Below the pieces are notes generated by a model. It searched no databases, had not been told where the DNA came from, and was given only the letters and a program-made list of their open reading frames with translations. Below, in pieces: positions 42,701 through 54,147 of a DNA stretch of 64,000 nt (position 1 is its first letter; the number at the start of each line of letters is the position of its first letter). Position numbers and translations under genes: made by a program. This DNA is from Icerya purchasi. Its lineage: Eukaryota > Arthropoda > Insecta > Hemiptera > Monophlebidae. The stretch is from assembly GCA_039619475.1 (NCBI GenBank), contig CM077115.1, positions 104,924,893 to 104,988,892 on the forward strand, in the 5' to 3' direction.

Positions 42701-43835
42701 CGTTTCGGCGAATTCGCCTATTATAATATAAAGTAGCTACCGAAGCTATTCAGAGCGAGAGTCATTTATTATCAGTTCTTTCCCGCTCCGATATGTCTCT
42801 CTTAAGCCAAGGCCTATCTGCCGGAGTACCTCCTTTTCTCTGTACTTCGGATATAACAATTATACACACACACGCCACCTCTTTAAAAAAGAGGCCAACA
42901 TAACGCACACTTTATATCCTCGCATATATACATATATATATATACACCTATATTATATTATATATATGTGGATATAAACGCGTATGCAATAGTCGCAATA
43001 ATGAGATTTACGCGCAGGTAGAGTAGCACAAAGCGGTTGCTTTCATCTCGAAATTTAATGAGGAATTTAGGCGGGCACATCTTTTACTTTTAAAATACTG
43101 TTGCTCATCCCGCTGTTAATCAATTTATTCTTTTTTCACCGACCCAAGGTGCATCTTTTTTGGGAGTTTTTTTTTTCCCGTTGTTTTTAATCACACCTAT
43201 ACACGTAATTGTGCCGCTGCTCCCGACTCCGTTTAAGGTAACCTTTTCTTTTTTTATTAATTAAATCAACAGCGGAACCCCGAAATTGATTAATTACCGT
43301 GGAAGGTTTCTTCTCACTTGCCGGTCGCATTTAGGCAAGAAGAGCAGCCCATTAAAACCGTTCTTCCGACAACACGAACAATTGAAAGACAGACATTTGC
43401 GGCCGGCTATTAATTTATCGAGCTATTCCAAGAGACAGTTCGAGCAAAAAACGCGTTAGATGAGATTCAAATTTCGTCATGCAGTCCTGTTGAATTCAGT
43501 TGTTTGGAATTCTGTTTTTTTCTTCCTTTCTTTTTGCCGTTTGCTATAGCTTAAATTTTTATTCGGGATACGATGTGTGTTGCTAGATAGAATAAGATTC
43601 GGAAGGGGACGTGGTAATGTTTTAAATTTGCTCGAATTACACAGCCGAGCTGCTATCGATAAGAAAATTTCGTTTGATAAGCTATGAATATATTGAAAGT
43701 TCTCCTTTTTCGCGTGGAAAGAAAAAGAAAAATTAAAACGGATAGGAAAAGAGGAACTTGGAGCCACGCAGCCCAAATGTGTGTAATTAAACTGTCATCT
43801 GCTTACTTAAACACCCAGCACAGAGACTGCATTCT
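42701..43835. other. Spacer with short (TA)n; no gene called
   Basis: (AT)n-rich at 42925-42967. The 99-codon minus frame at 43477-43776 (Ser/Phe-rich) has no recognised motif and looks like chance. Confidence 0.4.
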
Positions 43836-43946
43836 ACCGAGAGAGAAATAACATTTCGAATGAAATTACGAAGAAAAATCGAAAGTTCATTGAATAACTG
43901 AGAAATATTCGAATAAAATATTTCAAAGTCGCCCGTCACTACTACT
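43836..43946. mobile_element. Partial copy of the 2.1-kb hAT MITE
   Basis: 'ccgagagagaaataacattt' then 'cgaatgaaattacg' and, at the end, 'tatttcaaagtcgcccgtca' match the right third of the element at 2122-2439 ('ccgagagaaatagcatttcg' and 'catttcgaagttgcccatca'). The left two-thirds are missing. No target duplication can be checked because the left end is lost. Confidence 0.6.
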
Positions 43947-44309
43947 ACATATGTATATGGTGCAGAGGGTGATTATGAAATTCGGAACACTAGTGTCAGT
44001 GTTGTTCAATGTTTTATACTGCGTATATTTCGCGCGCACCGATTAATCTGAATTAATGTTATATGCCCGGTTTCGACTACAACGAACAGAAAATAGTACA
44101 CCGAGAAAATATGAAATGTAGGTCGGCGAGGATGTGCCCACAAATCAGTTAATTGAGAAATTTGTAGGAACCCCATGGATCTCCTCTGAAAGTTGACGAG
44201 ATTTAAATAAAACCAGAAAAATCAGTATTATAATACCTCGGCTAACATGTTTTTATTTATTTTTATCATTTCGAATTTCAGTAACTTCGATGAATGCCGT
44301 TTTCCGTTT
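43947..44309. other. Spacer, nothing recognised
   Basis: Mixed composition; no frame or repeat supported. Confidence 0.4.
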
Positions 44310-44317
44310 TGGTTTTC

Positions 44318-44321
<4 letters not shown>

Positions 44322-44361
<40 letters not shown>

Positions 44362-44614
44362 TCCCCCCTTTGGGCACGTCAGCTAAGGACTTAAACCCAG
44401 AAACAACAAACAAGAAAAGAACCATCAGTTAAATTTTGATTCGGTCAGATATGGACAATATAAAGGAACTAACGGATGAGATAATGGATGGTGAAGAGTA
44501 GGACAGAATATATGATGCACAATAAGGAGCGGGGAGCTTGAGTTTCAGCAAACAAGAATATAGGATACCGCGTTCAACAGAAAGCGATGGACATTCAAAA
44601 AAGATGTGATTGGC
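44322..44614 (-). mobile_element. Young-looking 5'-truncated family J insertion with 12-bp target duplication
   Basis: TGGTTTTCTTAC at 44310-44321 is repeated at 44615-44626. Between them lies a 293-bp minus-strand J fragment ending in a pure 37-nt poly(A) (T at 44322-44358), with the family 3' end 'ggtttaagtccttagctgac' just before the tail. A perfect duplication, a pure tail and 5' truncation are the marks of target-primed reverse transcription. The state of preservation suggests this is the most recent J insertion in the window. Confidence 0.88.
44429..44614 (-). pseudogene. Family J ORF2 C-terminus, intact frame but truncated
   Basis: Read on the minus strand from 44614 without interruption: ANHIFFECPSLSVERGILYS, CLLKLKLPAPYC, ILSYSSPSIISSVSSFILSI and SDRIKI, with the stop at 44431-44429. 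This gives the reference C-terminus for family J: HIFFECP (Cys/His tail), the SVER motif and a terminal hydrophobic helix PSxxxxSVxSFI. It has no start codon and only the last 61 residues of the protein; it cannot function. Confidence 0.85.
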
Positions 44615-44626
44615 TGGTTTTCTTAC

Positions 44627-45329
44627 CTCAAAAGTCGAAACAAATTAAGTTTTTCCCATTTTTTTCCCTTCGTTTTGATTACTGAGAGAGACTCAATACT
44701 ATTTCTTACACTCCAAAAAAAAAAAAAAACAAAACATAATGCTGCATAAAGCAATTTGCGGTGCGACACGATCCTACCGTTTTTTGTTGGTTTTTTTTTC
44801 ATTTTTGGTTTTGTTTTTGTTTTTCGTGTGTAATATCGAAAAATATTAAACGAGCGTTTTAGTAAAAAAAATTTTTTTTTTTTTTCTTTATTTTGTTATT
44901 ACTAAGTGTGCGTATAAGAAAAAATATTGATTCGAATCTCGTAAGTAAAATTTTAAATTTTAACCCATTTTTTAACTGAACATTACATGTATTCATGCTG
45001 CAGATATATTACAGATATGGATCTCTTTTAGCATTACAATAACAATTTTGAAGAATTTTTCTTTTTCTTCGATCTTTATATAATTCAAATTACACAATTA
45101 CACCGGATGGATGATGTTAACTCAACTTTTAAATTAGGATCCATTCGAAATTCATGTAATAATCTGAACAAGATGTCAGTCGAAAAATATCTCTAATTAT
45201 ATAGATGTCCAGTAATAATAATGGGGAAAAAAGGCAAAAATAAACGTGTCCTAATCCACGTGTATTATATTATATTACATTTCGGAGTTATCTTACTGCA
45301 CAAAATCTTGCCGATGTTCTCTTTTATTT
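44627..45329. other. AT-rich spacer, nothing recognised
   Basis: A-run at 44716-44730 and T-runs near 44800 and 44870-44885. No gene or element supported. Confidence 0.45.
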
Positions 45330-45720
45330 TTCAGGCTCGTCCACTAGGGACCTCACCCGGATAAAATAGGAAGAAGAGATAACTAATTAAAACTTAATTC
45401 GATCGAAAATGGCAGAAATAAAGGAATCAATGACAGGAACAACACACAATGAGAGGGAATGGACAGGATATAGGAAGCACAGTAGGGAGCAGGATGACTT
45501 TAAAAGATGTAAATAAAGAGAAGAGCATTCCGCAGAAAGAGCAGAACAATTAAAACCAAATGTGGTTAGCATCATAGATAAAAATACTTCATCAGGATGT
45601 AGAGGACACAATAAGAAGAGGAGAAACCTAAGAGAGACGAAAACGGGTAGCGGGCAATAGAGTGTGATTGAAGCGTAGACGAGTAATAGGGACAATAAGT
45701 GAAATTCGCTTAAATTTGTT
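45330..45720 (-). pseudogene. Family J C-terminal fragment
   Basis: The minus frame 45695-45387 includes FVSLRFLLFLLCPLHPDEVF, LTTFGFNCSALSAECSSLYL and PVIDSFISAIFDRIKF; in a second frame the DANHIWF word appears. This aligns with the intact C-terminus at 44.4 kb (NHIFFECPSLSVERG ... SSVSSFILSISDRIKI), including the final DRIK. The 3' end 'gtccctagtggacgagcc' corresponds to 'gtccttagctgacgtgccc' of the 44.3-kb copy. The A tail is short and mixed. Confidence 0.65.
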
Positions 45721-46815
45721 CGTTAACTAGATCTCGAAGATTTTCCTAAAATTCCGCTGATTGAACCGTTCGCTTGAGATTCAGATTTTCTAGCTTTACA
45801 TTTTTTCTTAATTTTCATTTCTAAATTTGGAACATACATTCGACAATCAATAATATACGCAAACAAAAATTGTAAAATAATGAATAAATGTGTGTAACAA
45901 TTACAAAAAAAAAAAAAAAAAAAAAGAAAAAAAAATTGATCAGTGATCAACAGGTGGGGAACGACGTTTAAAAGTTTTCCGACAAAAGCCCGTAATGCAA
46001 AGTAACTCTATAAAAGTTTCCATTTTCGATGAAAGATAGATTAACACAGAGACTGTGTGTTACACTAAACTACTACAACACACAGTTTACATCAGGACGC
46101 GCGAGAATTTTCGAATTCACTTCACGAAAATATCGCGGGGACGAAAAATTATGTGTGCATCAGACGAAGTGAGTAGGAGACACGATGTATTTTTTGAGCG
46201 GTTCTAACGTATTAAATACGGTGTAATAATAAAGAAATTGCAGCGAACTGGACACCGAAAAAATGAGCATGTTTAATGAATTCGTCAAGAAGGAATCGGA
46301 GCGTCGAAAAACTCTAATAATACACCTATTTACAACTCCTTTATTAAGACAAAATTAGAATATCAAAAATTACACGCAATAATGGATGAGAGGGCTTAAT
46401 CGGATGATTTCCTTCGTACTGCATTAATAATGTAAACAAATATACGAGACCTCCTACCGTACGTGGATTGATAAGGACGGGAAAAACAAATAAATAATTT
46501 TCATTTCTTTATTCTTTTCTTCGCTCTTTCGCGATTGATTTTTAACCATTCGTATTGTTCCATTAACGCAGTCGCATCTCGGTTATAATCATTGCTTGTT
46601 TCCCCCTTTTCGTATCTATTTCTTGTCTCTGATTTATCTTCGCGCATTATTCTCTTAGTGTTTGTACGTGTTACAGACTAACAAATTTATGAAATTACTT
46701 AGAAGATGGAGATGCGAATAAACGGTTTTTATCTCTTCTCTAACGTTCAGCTGTGGACGAATTCGAGAATAGCTTACAGATATATTATTTCTTAGGTACT
46801 TTCGTAATAGAAGTT
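45721..46815. other. AT-rich spacer, nothing recognised
   Basis: A-run (22 A with interruptions) at 45904-45935. No frame with a recognisable motif. Confidence 0.45.
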
Positions 46816-48990
46816 TTTTTTTTTTTTTATTCATTTATTTATTTGAAAGATGCTCGACTGCATGGTCATTTGCATCTTTTATGCAATTACATATACTAAT
46901 TATTATAAAGTATTATAAAGATTTGTTAATTTTAAAAAGGAAAATAAATTATTAATATTATTGATATCGTTACTTAAGATAATGTCCAAAGTTGCATTTC
47001 CAAAGCATGTTTGTCGCTGTGTAGTATACCTCGCGCATTCGGACAATATGTGGGTTATGGATAGCTGACACTATAGCATGCAGTACGTATAAGTGGTTCG
47101 TCATTTTCAAAGATATAAGCGTGCACGTTAACCGACTCTGTCCGATTCTCAAGCCGGCCGATATAACTTCTTCCCGGCGATTTCGGCGGTAACATGTATG
47201 CCATTCGGAAAGGATCGGTTTTATTGTATATAGTTTGTTTCCGTTAAAACGCTGTTGTTCCCATTCGGACTGCCGCGATAATTTTTAATGATTTCATATA
47301 ATTTAGCAGCTATGTTTTTTAATGCCGATTTCATATTGGTCGCATGTTGTCCTTCATGAGTAAAGCCCCGAATTTCGATATCAAATTTGCTGCAGAGCGA
47401 TCTGCAGTGCACTGCTAGTGGTCTCTAGGTGAACGTACTCTTGATTTATAAAGCGAGGTATAAGTTGTTGAATTTATAATTTTACCGTAGACAGGATTAT
47501 GAGGAAGATGCCAGATTTTAAAAAAGTACTTCAGTGAAAGTAGATTTCTCCGATCGCTGAGTCGGAATAAGTTCGTTTCCACTAGTAGGCTAACTGTGGG
47601 ACTGGTTCTTAAAGCTCCTGTAACGAGTCGCATCGCGATGTTTTGAATTAAGTCCAGCTTTTTAAGCGCGTTTGGGATTTGCACTATTATATAATATGCA
47701 TCCGTAGTCCATTTTTGAAAGTACCAGTGTTTTATAAAGAAGTAGTAGGGATTTCCTGTCTGCACCCCCAATTTGTGTGCGCTACCATCTTTAGGACGTT
47801 TAGCGTTTTGTGGCACTTGATCTGTAAAGCTTGTATGTGATCTACACCCACGACAATTTTCTATCGAATGTTATTCCTAGTATCTTCAATGACGTTGACG
47901 TCTTTACACGTTCATTGTATAGCGAAATATTGCATGTAGGTGGAAGAGGCCGTTGTATACCAAATGTGATACATACCGTTTTTGCTGTCGAGAAGGTTAG
48001 GCCTTGTTTTCCAGTCCATTTGACAACTTTATTGACTGTATGCTGTAGTGTTGTTTGGATATTTTTGATATTCGTGCCGGATAGGTAAATGATCAGATCA
48101 TTCGCGAATAAGCTATACTGAACAGGTGCTTTAATAACTTTTGAGAGTTCGCTAATTCCGATAGCGAACAGTGTTGGACTAATTACAGATCCTTGGGGGG
48201 TTCCATTTTCTAATATTTTCGTCTCAGAAATAATACTATTTAATCTCACTCGGAATGATCTATCATGAAAAAAATTCTTTTATGAACATTGCTAATCGAC
48301 CACTTATCTTCCATTTTGTTAAATTTTGTAGGATTTTGTATCGCCAGATACGGTCGAAGGCCTTCTGGAGATCGAAACTAATAACCGCTGTATATTGCTT
48401 GTTCACAAATCCATCACATATGTAGTGCTGAAGTTTGACTAAAGAATCTACGGCACTTCTGTTTGATCGGAATCCGAACTGCATCGGGTCTAGTAATCCG
48501 CGTTGTTCAAGTTGCTGTTTTAGCCGATTATTGACCATTTTCTCCATTAGTTTACTCACCGAGCTGGTTAATGAAATAGGTCTATAACTACTGATTTCGA
48601 AGGGATCTTTACCAGGTTTAAGTATCGGGATTATGTAAGCAGTTTTCCAGTTATCCGGTATTTTACTAGTATTCCAAATTAGGTTGAAGTATTGCAACAT
48701 TGTTTGTTGGGAAGACGAGTTCACATATGTTTAATCATAGGTAAGTATGTGGATATTATCGGGTCCAGCTGTTGTGCATTTTATAGTTTTTAATGCCGGG
48801 TTCGATTTTAAAAACTCGGTATCGTTTACGTAAGCGGGACGTAAATAAATGGAGGGGAAAATTTCGACGATCTCAAGCTGCTGATCTTCACAACGCACAA
48901 ACTCGCATTTTCTTAACCTCGCACACACGTGATTTATGTATGTATTTTTTGGAGCTGATTTTAATGCGTGTAATAAACACAATTATAAAA
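46816..48990 (-). mobile_element. Element L: 5'-truncated jockey-like retrotransposon with poly(A) tail
   Basis: Minus-strand order: reverse transcriptase from its N-terminal part (48985) through the thumb, a decayed RNase H/Cys-His tail (about 47412-46970), a 3' end 'gagcatctttcaaataaata' and a poly(A) tail (T at 46816-46829 on the plus strand). The ORF1 and endonuclease regions are absent, consistent with 5' truncation. It is a different element from K and J, judged by the sequence of its reverse transcriptase. Confidence 0.82.
46970..48985 (-). pseudogene. Element L reverse transcriptase, active-site FADD changed to FAND
   Basis: Minus-strand blocks: KTIKCTTAGPDNIHI (motif 0/1), IPDNWKTAYIIPILKPGKDP, SSYRPISLTSSVSKLMEKMV, GFRSNRSAVDSLVKLQ, AVISFDLQKAFDRIW (motif A), ENGTPQGSVISPTLFAIGI (motif B), QYSLFANDLIIYLSG (motif C) and LKILGITFDRKLSW (motif E). 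Thumb: IQNIAMRLVTGALRTSPTVS. A C-terminal NRREEVISAGLRIGQSRLT marks the end of the RNase H-containing region, but the RNase H itself is hardly visible. The catalytic FADD reads FAND, so one of the two metal-binding Asp residues is lost. Frames change near 48730, 48255, 47830 and 47415. Confidence 0.83.
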
Positions 48991-49664
48991 TTTCAATTGC
49001 CCCCCTTTTTTCTCTTAGGGAATTCCATCGCTTGAAATGTTACTCCTTTCGTTACCTCTTGTTTCCTCTATTAAAATAGAATAGCGATTTGTAAAAAAAC
49101 GTGATAGTCCACTCTAGTTTGTTATTTTTTCGGATACGAATCCGGAACTGAATCGAAGATTTTCAGAAACTGCATCCTGGATACTTTCTCTCTGGTGTTT
49201 ATGTATACAGCTAACATTTATACTCGTTTGCACTGGCTATCGACGCAGTGTGCTCTCTTATCGGTGTTGGATTAGAATACGTCGTGTTATTTAAATTACT
49301 TATTGGCGCTCGCGTTTGTCGCTAATCAACTAGTCAATGTACTTAGTTCCGTTCGTGTTAAATCAGTTAGCGTCGTCAGGTATTTTTTTTTTTTTTTGTC
49401 GTTATTGCTTCGGAAGGTATATTTTTTTTCCTTTTCTCTTTTCCTTAATGTTCGATGAAAGAACTTATAATCATTCTAATCTGCTAGGCTAAACAAAAGT
49501 GAAAGAAAATAAAATGCAACTAAGCTATAATAATTTATATGAATATTTTAAAAACAGGATATCTTTCTAAAATAGTCGATTAAGCCGATTACATCATAAT
49601 ACAGGGATCTAATAAATAGTACAGTTTAAATTAACTTGTTACAATAAAAAAGATAGAGCTTGAT
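48991..49664. other. Spacer, nothing recognised
   Basis: T-run at 49384-49397. No element end or frame supported. Confidence 0.4.
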
Positions 49665-50042
49665 TTGTTGAAAAAACCCGTTTTTTTTTGTTTTTTTTTT
49701 TATGTCAAATTTGCCATTAGGAAAAAGTATTCGGAAAAGATAGGAAAAATTGCGTGCTTTGTTCAAGAATTATATTTTAAGCGGAAGAACCGTGTAGATC
49801 TTGTCACCGCTGGGTGTCGGAGTTGCTTATACGTATCTGGAACTGCAGTCGGAGTTCCATTATCAATTCCGCTGTGCGATACGGATTATCCGCGGATACG
49901 TATCCTTCCGGAGGATGTACACTTGTTAAACCATATTTTATACAAAGCGCAACTGGAATTCACCGGTGAATTTATACAATTTGGGAAAATTTGTACGTTT
50001 AATCTTGAACTAGATAATTTCAATTTTGAAAAAAACTGTTAG
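49665..50042 (+). other. 125-codon open frame of unknown nature
   Basis: Starts MLKKPVFFCFFFYVKFAIRK and continues VDLVTAGCRSCLYVSGTAVG, VPLSIPLCDTDYPRIRILPE and DVHLLNHILYKAQLEFTGEF. The first 20 residues come from T-runs and are probably not coding. The central 80 residues have balanced composition and four Cys, which is unusual for chance AT-rich sequence, but I recognise no family. No promoter, splice site or poly(A) signal is evident. It could be a decayed exon, a transposon fragment or chance. Confidence 0.18.
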
Positions 50043-51385
50043 TAATGCCTGTAAAAACGTTAACGAATCATCATCCCCTCCTATGCTATAGAGGAGTAGT
50101 CGAATATTTGCTAGAGAGAAAATTATAGAATTATTTTCGTCTCTATCATATTGGCTATTATTTATTTATACTCTATACGCTGAGTGTTTTGAAAATTAAA
50201 ATATTAATTGGGAACAAAAAACGTAAAATGCAAACTAGCGCGCAATGCCGAAATATTAACAATATTCCGATAATTTCTGTAATGTAAAATGAATTGGTTT
50301 CTAAAAATGGCATACTATTCACATATGCGATAATCGGGTGTATATAATGAAGGTGTTTGCCATCAATTTTAAAAAGTTCGCCGTAACATACAAAACAAGG
50401 CATACAAGAAATTTAAGAGTTTCAGTTCAGGCGAAAATAAATATATACAAAAAAACAAACAGAAAAAAACACACGTTGATACTAGTTTTGAAATGTCGGT
50501 ACGACTGACGGTATCGATTGTTCGATTAATACAATTATTTGGACACTTTCGTGTCGCTGGTCGTGGCAAATTGTTGGCTACTGTTGAACACTGTCCGACG
50601 AGTCATCATTAGAATTTCCTCAAAATGTAGTATGTGTAAAGATTTGTTTTTAAATATTAAAGCGTAGCGTACCTATAGGCATTTTTGAGATGCGTGTAAC
50701 TTTTTGGTTAAATTATTTTCAATTTTTTGAGGGAAGTGTTATTTTTCGAAATTATCACCTTTCCTTCCGGAGCAACTTAAGCATTCTTTCGTAAAATCAT
50801 AACCGTACTGCGTGGACATTATTTTTTCTTTTTTGAAACTGTTTGAACTGGTTTATTCAAGAATCGGGGAAGAAATCGACTATGAATTTTCAAACGATAA
50901 TAAACACGAGAGATGGCTGTAAATTGGAATCGATCTTGATGGAAATTGATAACAGCCACGGACGGTGCAAACGTTTTATAATGGATTAAAAGTCTCGGCG
51001 GCAGTAATTAAAACTGACAAATGAAGGTGAGGCTTGGATCCGTCAGTCGCACAGCAGGTATCGCGTTTTTTAGCGTTATTTTAATCCTTTCAAAGAGAAC
51101 TATTAAAGTGTGATACAAGTACCGTCATGGTATGCGCGTGCTGGTAAAAAGTGCGCATCTATGTGTGCGAGGTTATATGCATCAACAAAAATATTCCTCT
51201 GTGTGTATGTTCGTATTGTGTAAAATAAGCTCCGAGTTGATTGGAATGCTTGTCGTGTTAAACGGTTTCATAAGCGCTTTTATAATACGAAGGTAGAGAG
51301 ACACGACCGAATTTCGGATGCAGGAAAATTCTAGTTATGCCCGATTGAAAAAAGTTGTCTTAGCCGTTACAATAGAGAGATCACG
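50043..51385. other. Spacer, nothing recognised
   Basis: Only short minus frames (66-76 codons at 50173-50569) lacking motifs. No repeats matched within the window. Confidence 0.4.
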
Positions 51386-51404
51386 CACGCACACACACAC
51401 ACAC
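51386..51404. repeat. (CA)n microsatellite
   Basis: About nine CA units. Confidence 0.85.
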
Positions 51405-52440
51405 ATTTTTCAGTAAAATTCACCCTTCGAAATAGCGTCACCTTTGCAATGTTGCACTATTTTAAGTCGATATTTTAAATTCCGAATTAAATGTTACTAA
51501 TTTAGGGGGGCGACTTATTAAGGTAACTTCTTGGAGCGCTAATGAGCTCGAAATACGTGAATTACACGAAAATCACTATATAGCTCGTATTTTTTTCTGT
51601 TTTTGTTCCTGGCCCAGCGCTTCCGCCATTTTGGCCGATTTTCTCTAATTGATTTAAATTTCTATTTTCGAGGCCTTAATGATATAAGCATTTACATTCA
51701 TACGAATTCGGCTGATCTACAATTTCCAGAACTGTCACAGGTAACGTATATATATATATATATACACAGAGCTTCGGTAATATAAGCTTAATTAACTTCC
51801 TCCTGCTCTCGCTCACATTTTCTATACACTGTCACAATACTCCCAGACTCTCTCAATTTCGCCGCAATTATTACGGTTTTCGTTATTTAATATATCTAAT
51901 TGGCGTAGTTTGTCCGACAATGCTCCACCCTTAATCTACTTTTATATATGTTATGTAATCTCTTTCTACCGGATCGTCAAAGAACCACACGCTCGTCGAG
52001 TTTACCATATAGTGTATCTTCACCCTTTTTGTTTGCTTGTTTCTTTATACTCCACCTTCCATCTTTCGTACACCCTATTCTTTATTTCTGTAATATACTC
52101 TCTTTCCAATTTAATTTAACGAGTCTCGTTCTGCCAATGCCTGATAATAATCGGCCATCTCATTTCCCCGGTTACCCCCAGTTAAGATTCACTATAACAT
52201 TTGGAGAAAGTAATTTGTATCTGCTAATCTACTAATTATTTAACCTCTGTGCTGTGTGTACATCTTCTTGGGATGCTCGTATTATTATTCGTAAATATAT
52301 GCGATTGAGAGCTTCGGTGGAAAACAATAGGAAAGAAAAACAACAACAATAAAAGCAAATTACTTATTTATTGTCGGACATAATTGTTACATGTGTTTCG
52401 GCAAAGAAAAAATTCCACGCCTTGTAATAATTAATGGTAT
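51405..52440. other. Spacer, nothing recognised
   Basis: Short (TA)n at 51747-51764. The 60-95-codon plus frames at 51603-52235 are pyrimidine-rich with no recognised motif. Confidence 0.4.
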
Positions 52441-52852
52441 AAAATGCTTTTTTACAAAAAATAAATACCGACTTCAAGGTTTATTATAAAAATTTAAAAA
52501 TGCACTAAAAAGTAAAAAATAATTACTCCCGATAAAATATATATATCAGAGTGATATAACTTAAGGTGATATCGTAATTGTTATACAACATTAATTTTTT
52601 GGAGTTGGCATCAAATTCATATTAAAAGAATAATTAAAAACTGCATTAAATGTTGATTAAATTGTTCCTAACATGAATTTAATTCCAACTCCAAAAAATT
52701 AATGTTGTATAACAATTACGATATCACCTTAAGTTATATCACTCTGATATATATATTTTATCGGGAGTAATTTTTTTTTATTTTTTAGTGCATTTTTAAA
52801 TTTTTATAATAAACCTTGAAGTCGGTATTTATTTTTTGTAAAAAAGCATTTT
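52441..52852. repeat. Near-perfect inverted repeat, about 182-bp arms, 48-bp loop
   Basis: Left arm 52441-52622, right arm 52671-52852. Examples: 'aaataccgacttcaaggttt' against 'aaaccttgaagtcggtattt', 'cagagtgatataacttaagg' against 'ccttaagttatatcactctg', and 'attaattttttggagttgg' against 'ccaactccaaaaaattaat'. The arms differ by a few short indels in A/T runs. They contain 'accgacttcaagg', the same motif that ends the neighbouring repeat at 53.25 kb. It is a foldback or MITE-like structure without coding capacity; a transcript would form a long hairpin. Confidence 0.88.
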
Positions 52853-52989
52853 ATTTTTTACTTTTTAGTGCATTTTTATTCAATTAAATTAAAACATTTA
52901 TTTCCACGGTAAAAACACCAAAAGCTACATTTCCATGGTAATTTGGCAAATTTATAGTATTTTAAGTCAAAAATCTAATCCGACGGTGA

Positions 52990-53170
52990 AAACAATCATG
53001 AATGAAAAGCATCCAAAAAGCTTCAATCTCCCGCATTATTAAGGATAACTCAAAAACTATCGGTCGGACCTTGATCAAATTTAAATGGGACCACATGACA
53101 AACGCCACCTTTCAAATAAAAGAAGAATCATCAAAATCGGTTCATCTAGAAGAAAGTTCTGTGGTAACAC

Positions 53171-53211
<41 letters not shown>

Positions 53212-53252
53212 GTCGAATTGAATACCTCCTCCTTTTTTGAAGTCGGTTAAAA
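52990..53252 (-). repeat. Dispersed CCGACTTC-type repeat with long A/T run
   Basis: In minus orientation: 'aaccgacttcaaaaaaggag', 'gaggtattcaattcgactgt', a T-run of about 32 (plus-strand A 53176-53207), then 'gaaccgattttgatgattct', 'tgtcatgtggtcccatttaa' and 'tttttgagttatcc'. This order is a repeat known in many insect genomes as a non-coding transposon tail. Related pieces lie at 3.05 and 36.95 kb. The 82-codon frame over it is not a gene. Confidence 0.72.
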
Positions 53253-54147
53253 ATTTATAAACACAATCATCTTCTTCTTCGTTTATCTAATAAATACGGG
53301 AGAATGTTGCGCCCGAATTATCATTTTCGAAGGTGTTAATTATCAGCTCTATTCACGTAACGTGTATAGAGATTTAATTAGAAAAATTATTCCATTCCGT
53401 CCGTACAAGTAGAGGATCAAAAGCACATTTATTCGGTATTTCGGCTAATATTTCTTCTTCGCCCTTTGGTGAAATAAATAAGTCCAATAATTAAAATATG
53501 TATTTTTAACGAGAATAATCACACGTTGTGGCTTTATTGTGTTGTGTCAACAACATGGTAATTAAATATCAGCAGTGTTTCGTCAAAATTATTACTTTAA
53601 CTCGGTAATTTAGAACTACATGACGAAAACTGTTTGAATGGAGAGATTCTTTTTAAAAAAGATTCCGTTAATATTGTAAATATTTTAGCCATCTTACACA
53701 ATATATAACTGATAAAACCAACTTCGGTTTCATATTGCAAATCTGAGGCAACCAGGGTTATTTTTTTATACATGCTTCTTTATTTCCTATCGCCTATGCA
53801 ACTTGGCTTATTTAGTTCGATAAATTTATTAGGTCGCCGTTGTGTAGCTAGACTTGCAATAAGCTACGGTATTTTAATTATAATAATGCTATAAGACGGC
53901 ACACCGTTGTCAGAAGCATTCGTTTAAACTTGTATTTTTTGAAATTCCGTCGCTTGGACAGTAATGTAGAACGGAAGAACATCAAACTTGAAGGTTGGAA
54001 AAAATTAACGATTTTATCATAAAATCATCCCTATTCGTTGTGGTTTAACCTGATTTTTTCCCCTATCTTTTTTAAACCTGTTTTTGCCGCGGATCTATGT
54101 GTAGCTTTATCTTGTTTCTGTATACGTACTCTAATATAACGGCGTTC
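53253..54147. other. AT-rich spacer, nothing recognised
   Basis: No frame or element supported. 'tatttcggctaatatttctt' near 53440 vaguely resembles the foldback motifs at 34.3 kb but lacks paired arms. Confidence 0.4.

Noticed and set aside
44920..44950. 'gattcgaatctcgtaa' as a possible tRNA T-loop or SINE B box
   Set aside because: No A box, acceptor stem or cloverleaf can be built around it.
53176..53207. Long A-run as the poly(A) tail of a retrotransposed gene
   Set aside because: The run lies inside a known-type repeat with conserved sequence on both sides (T-run after 'cgactgta'), so it is internal to that repeat.
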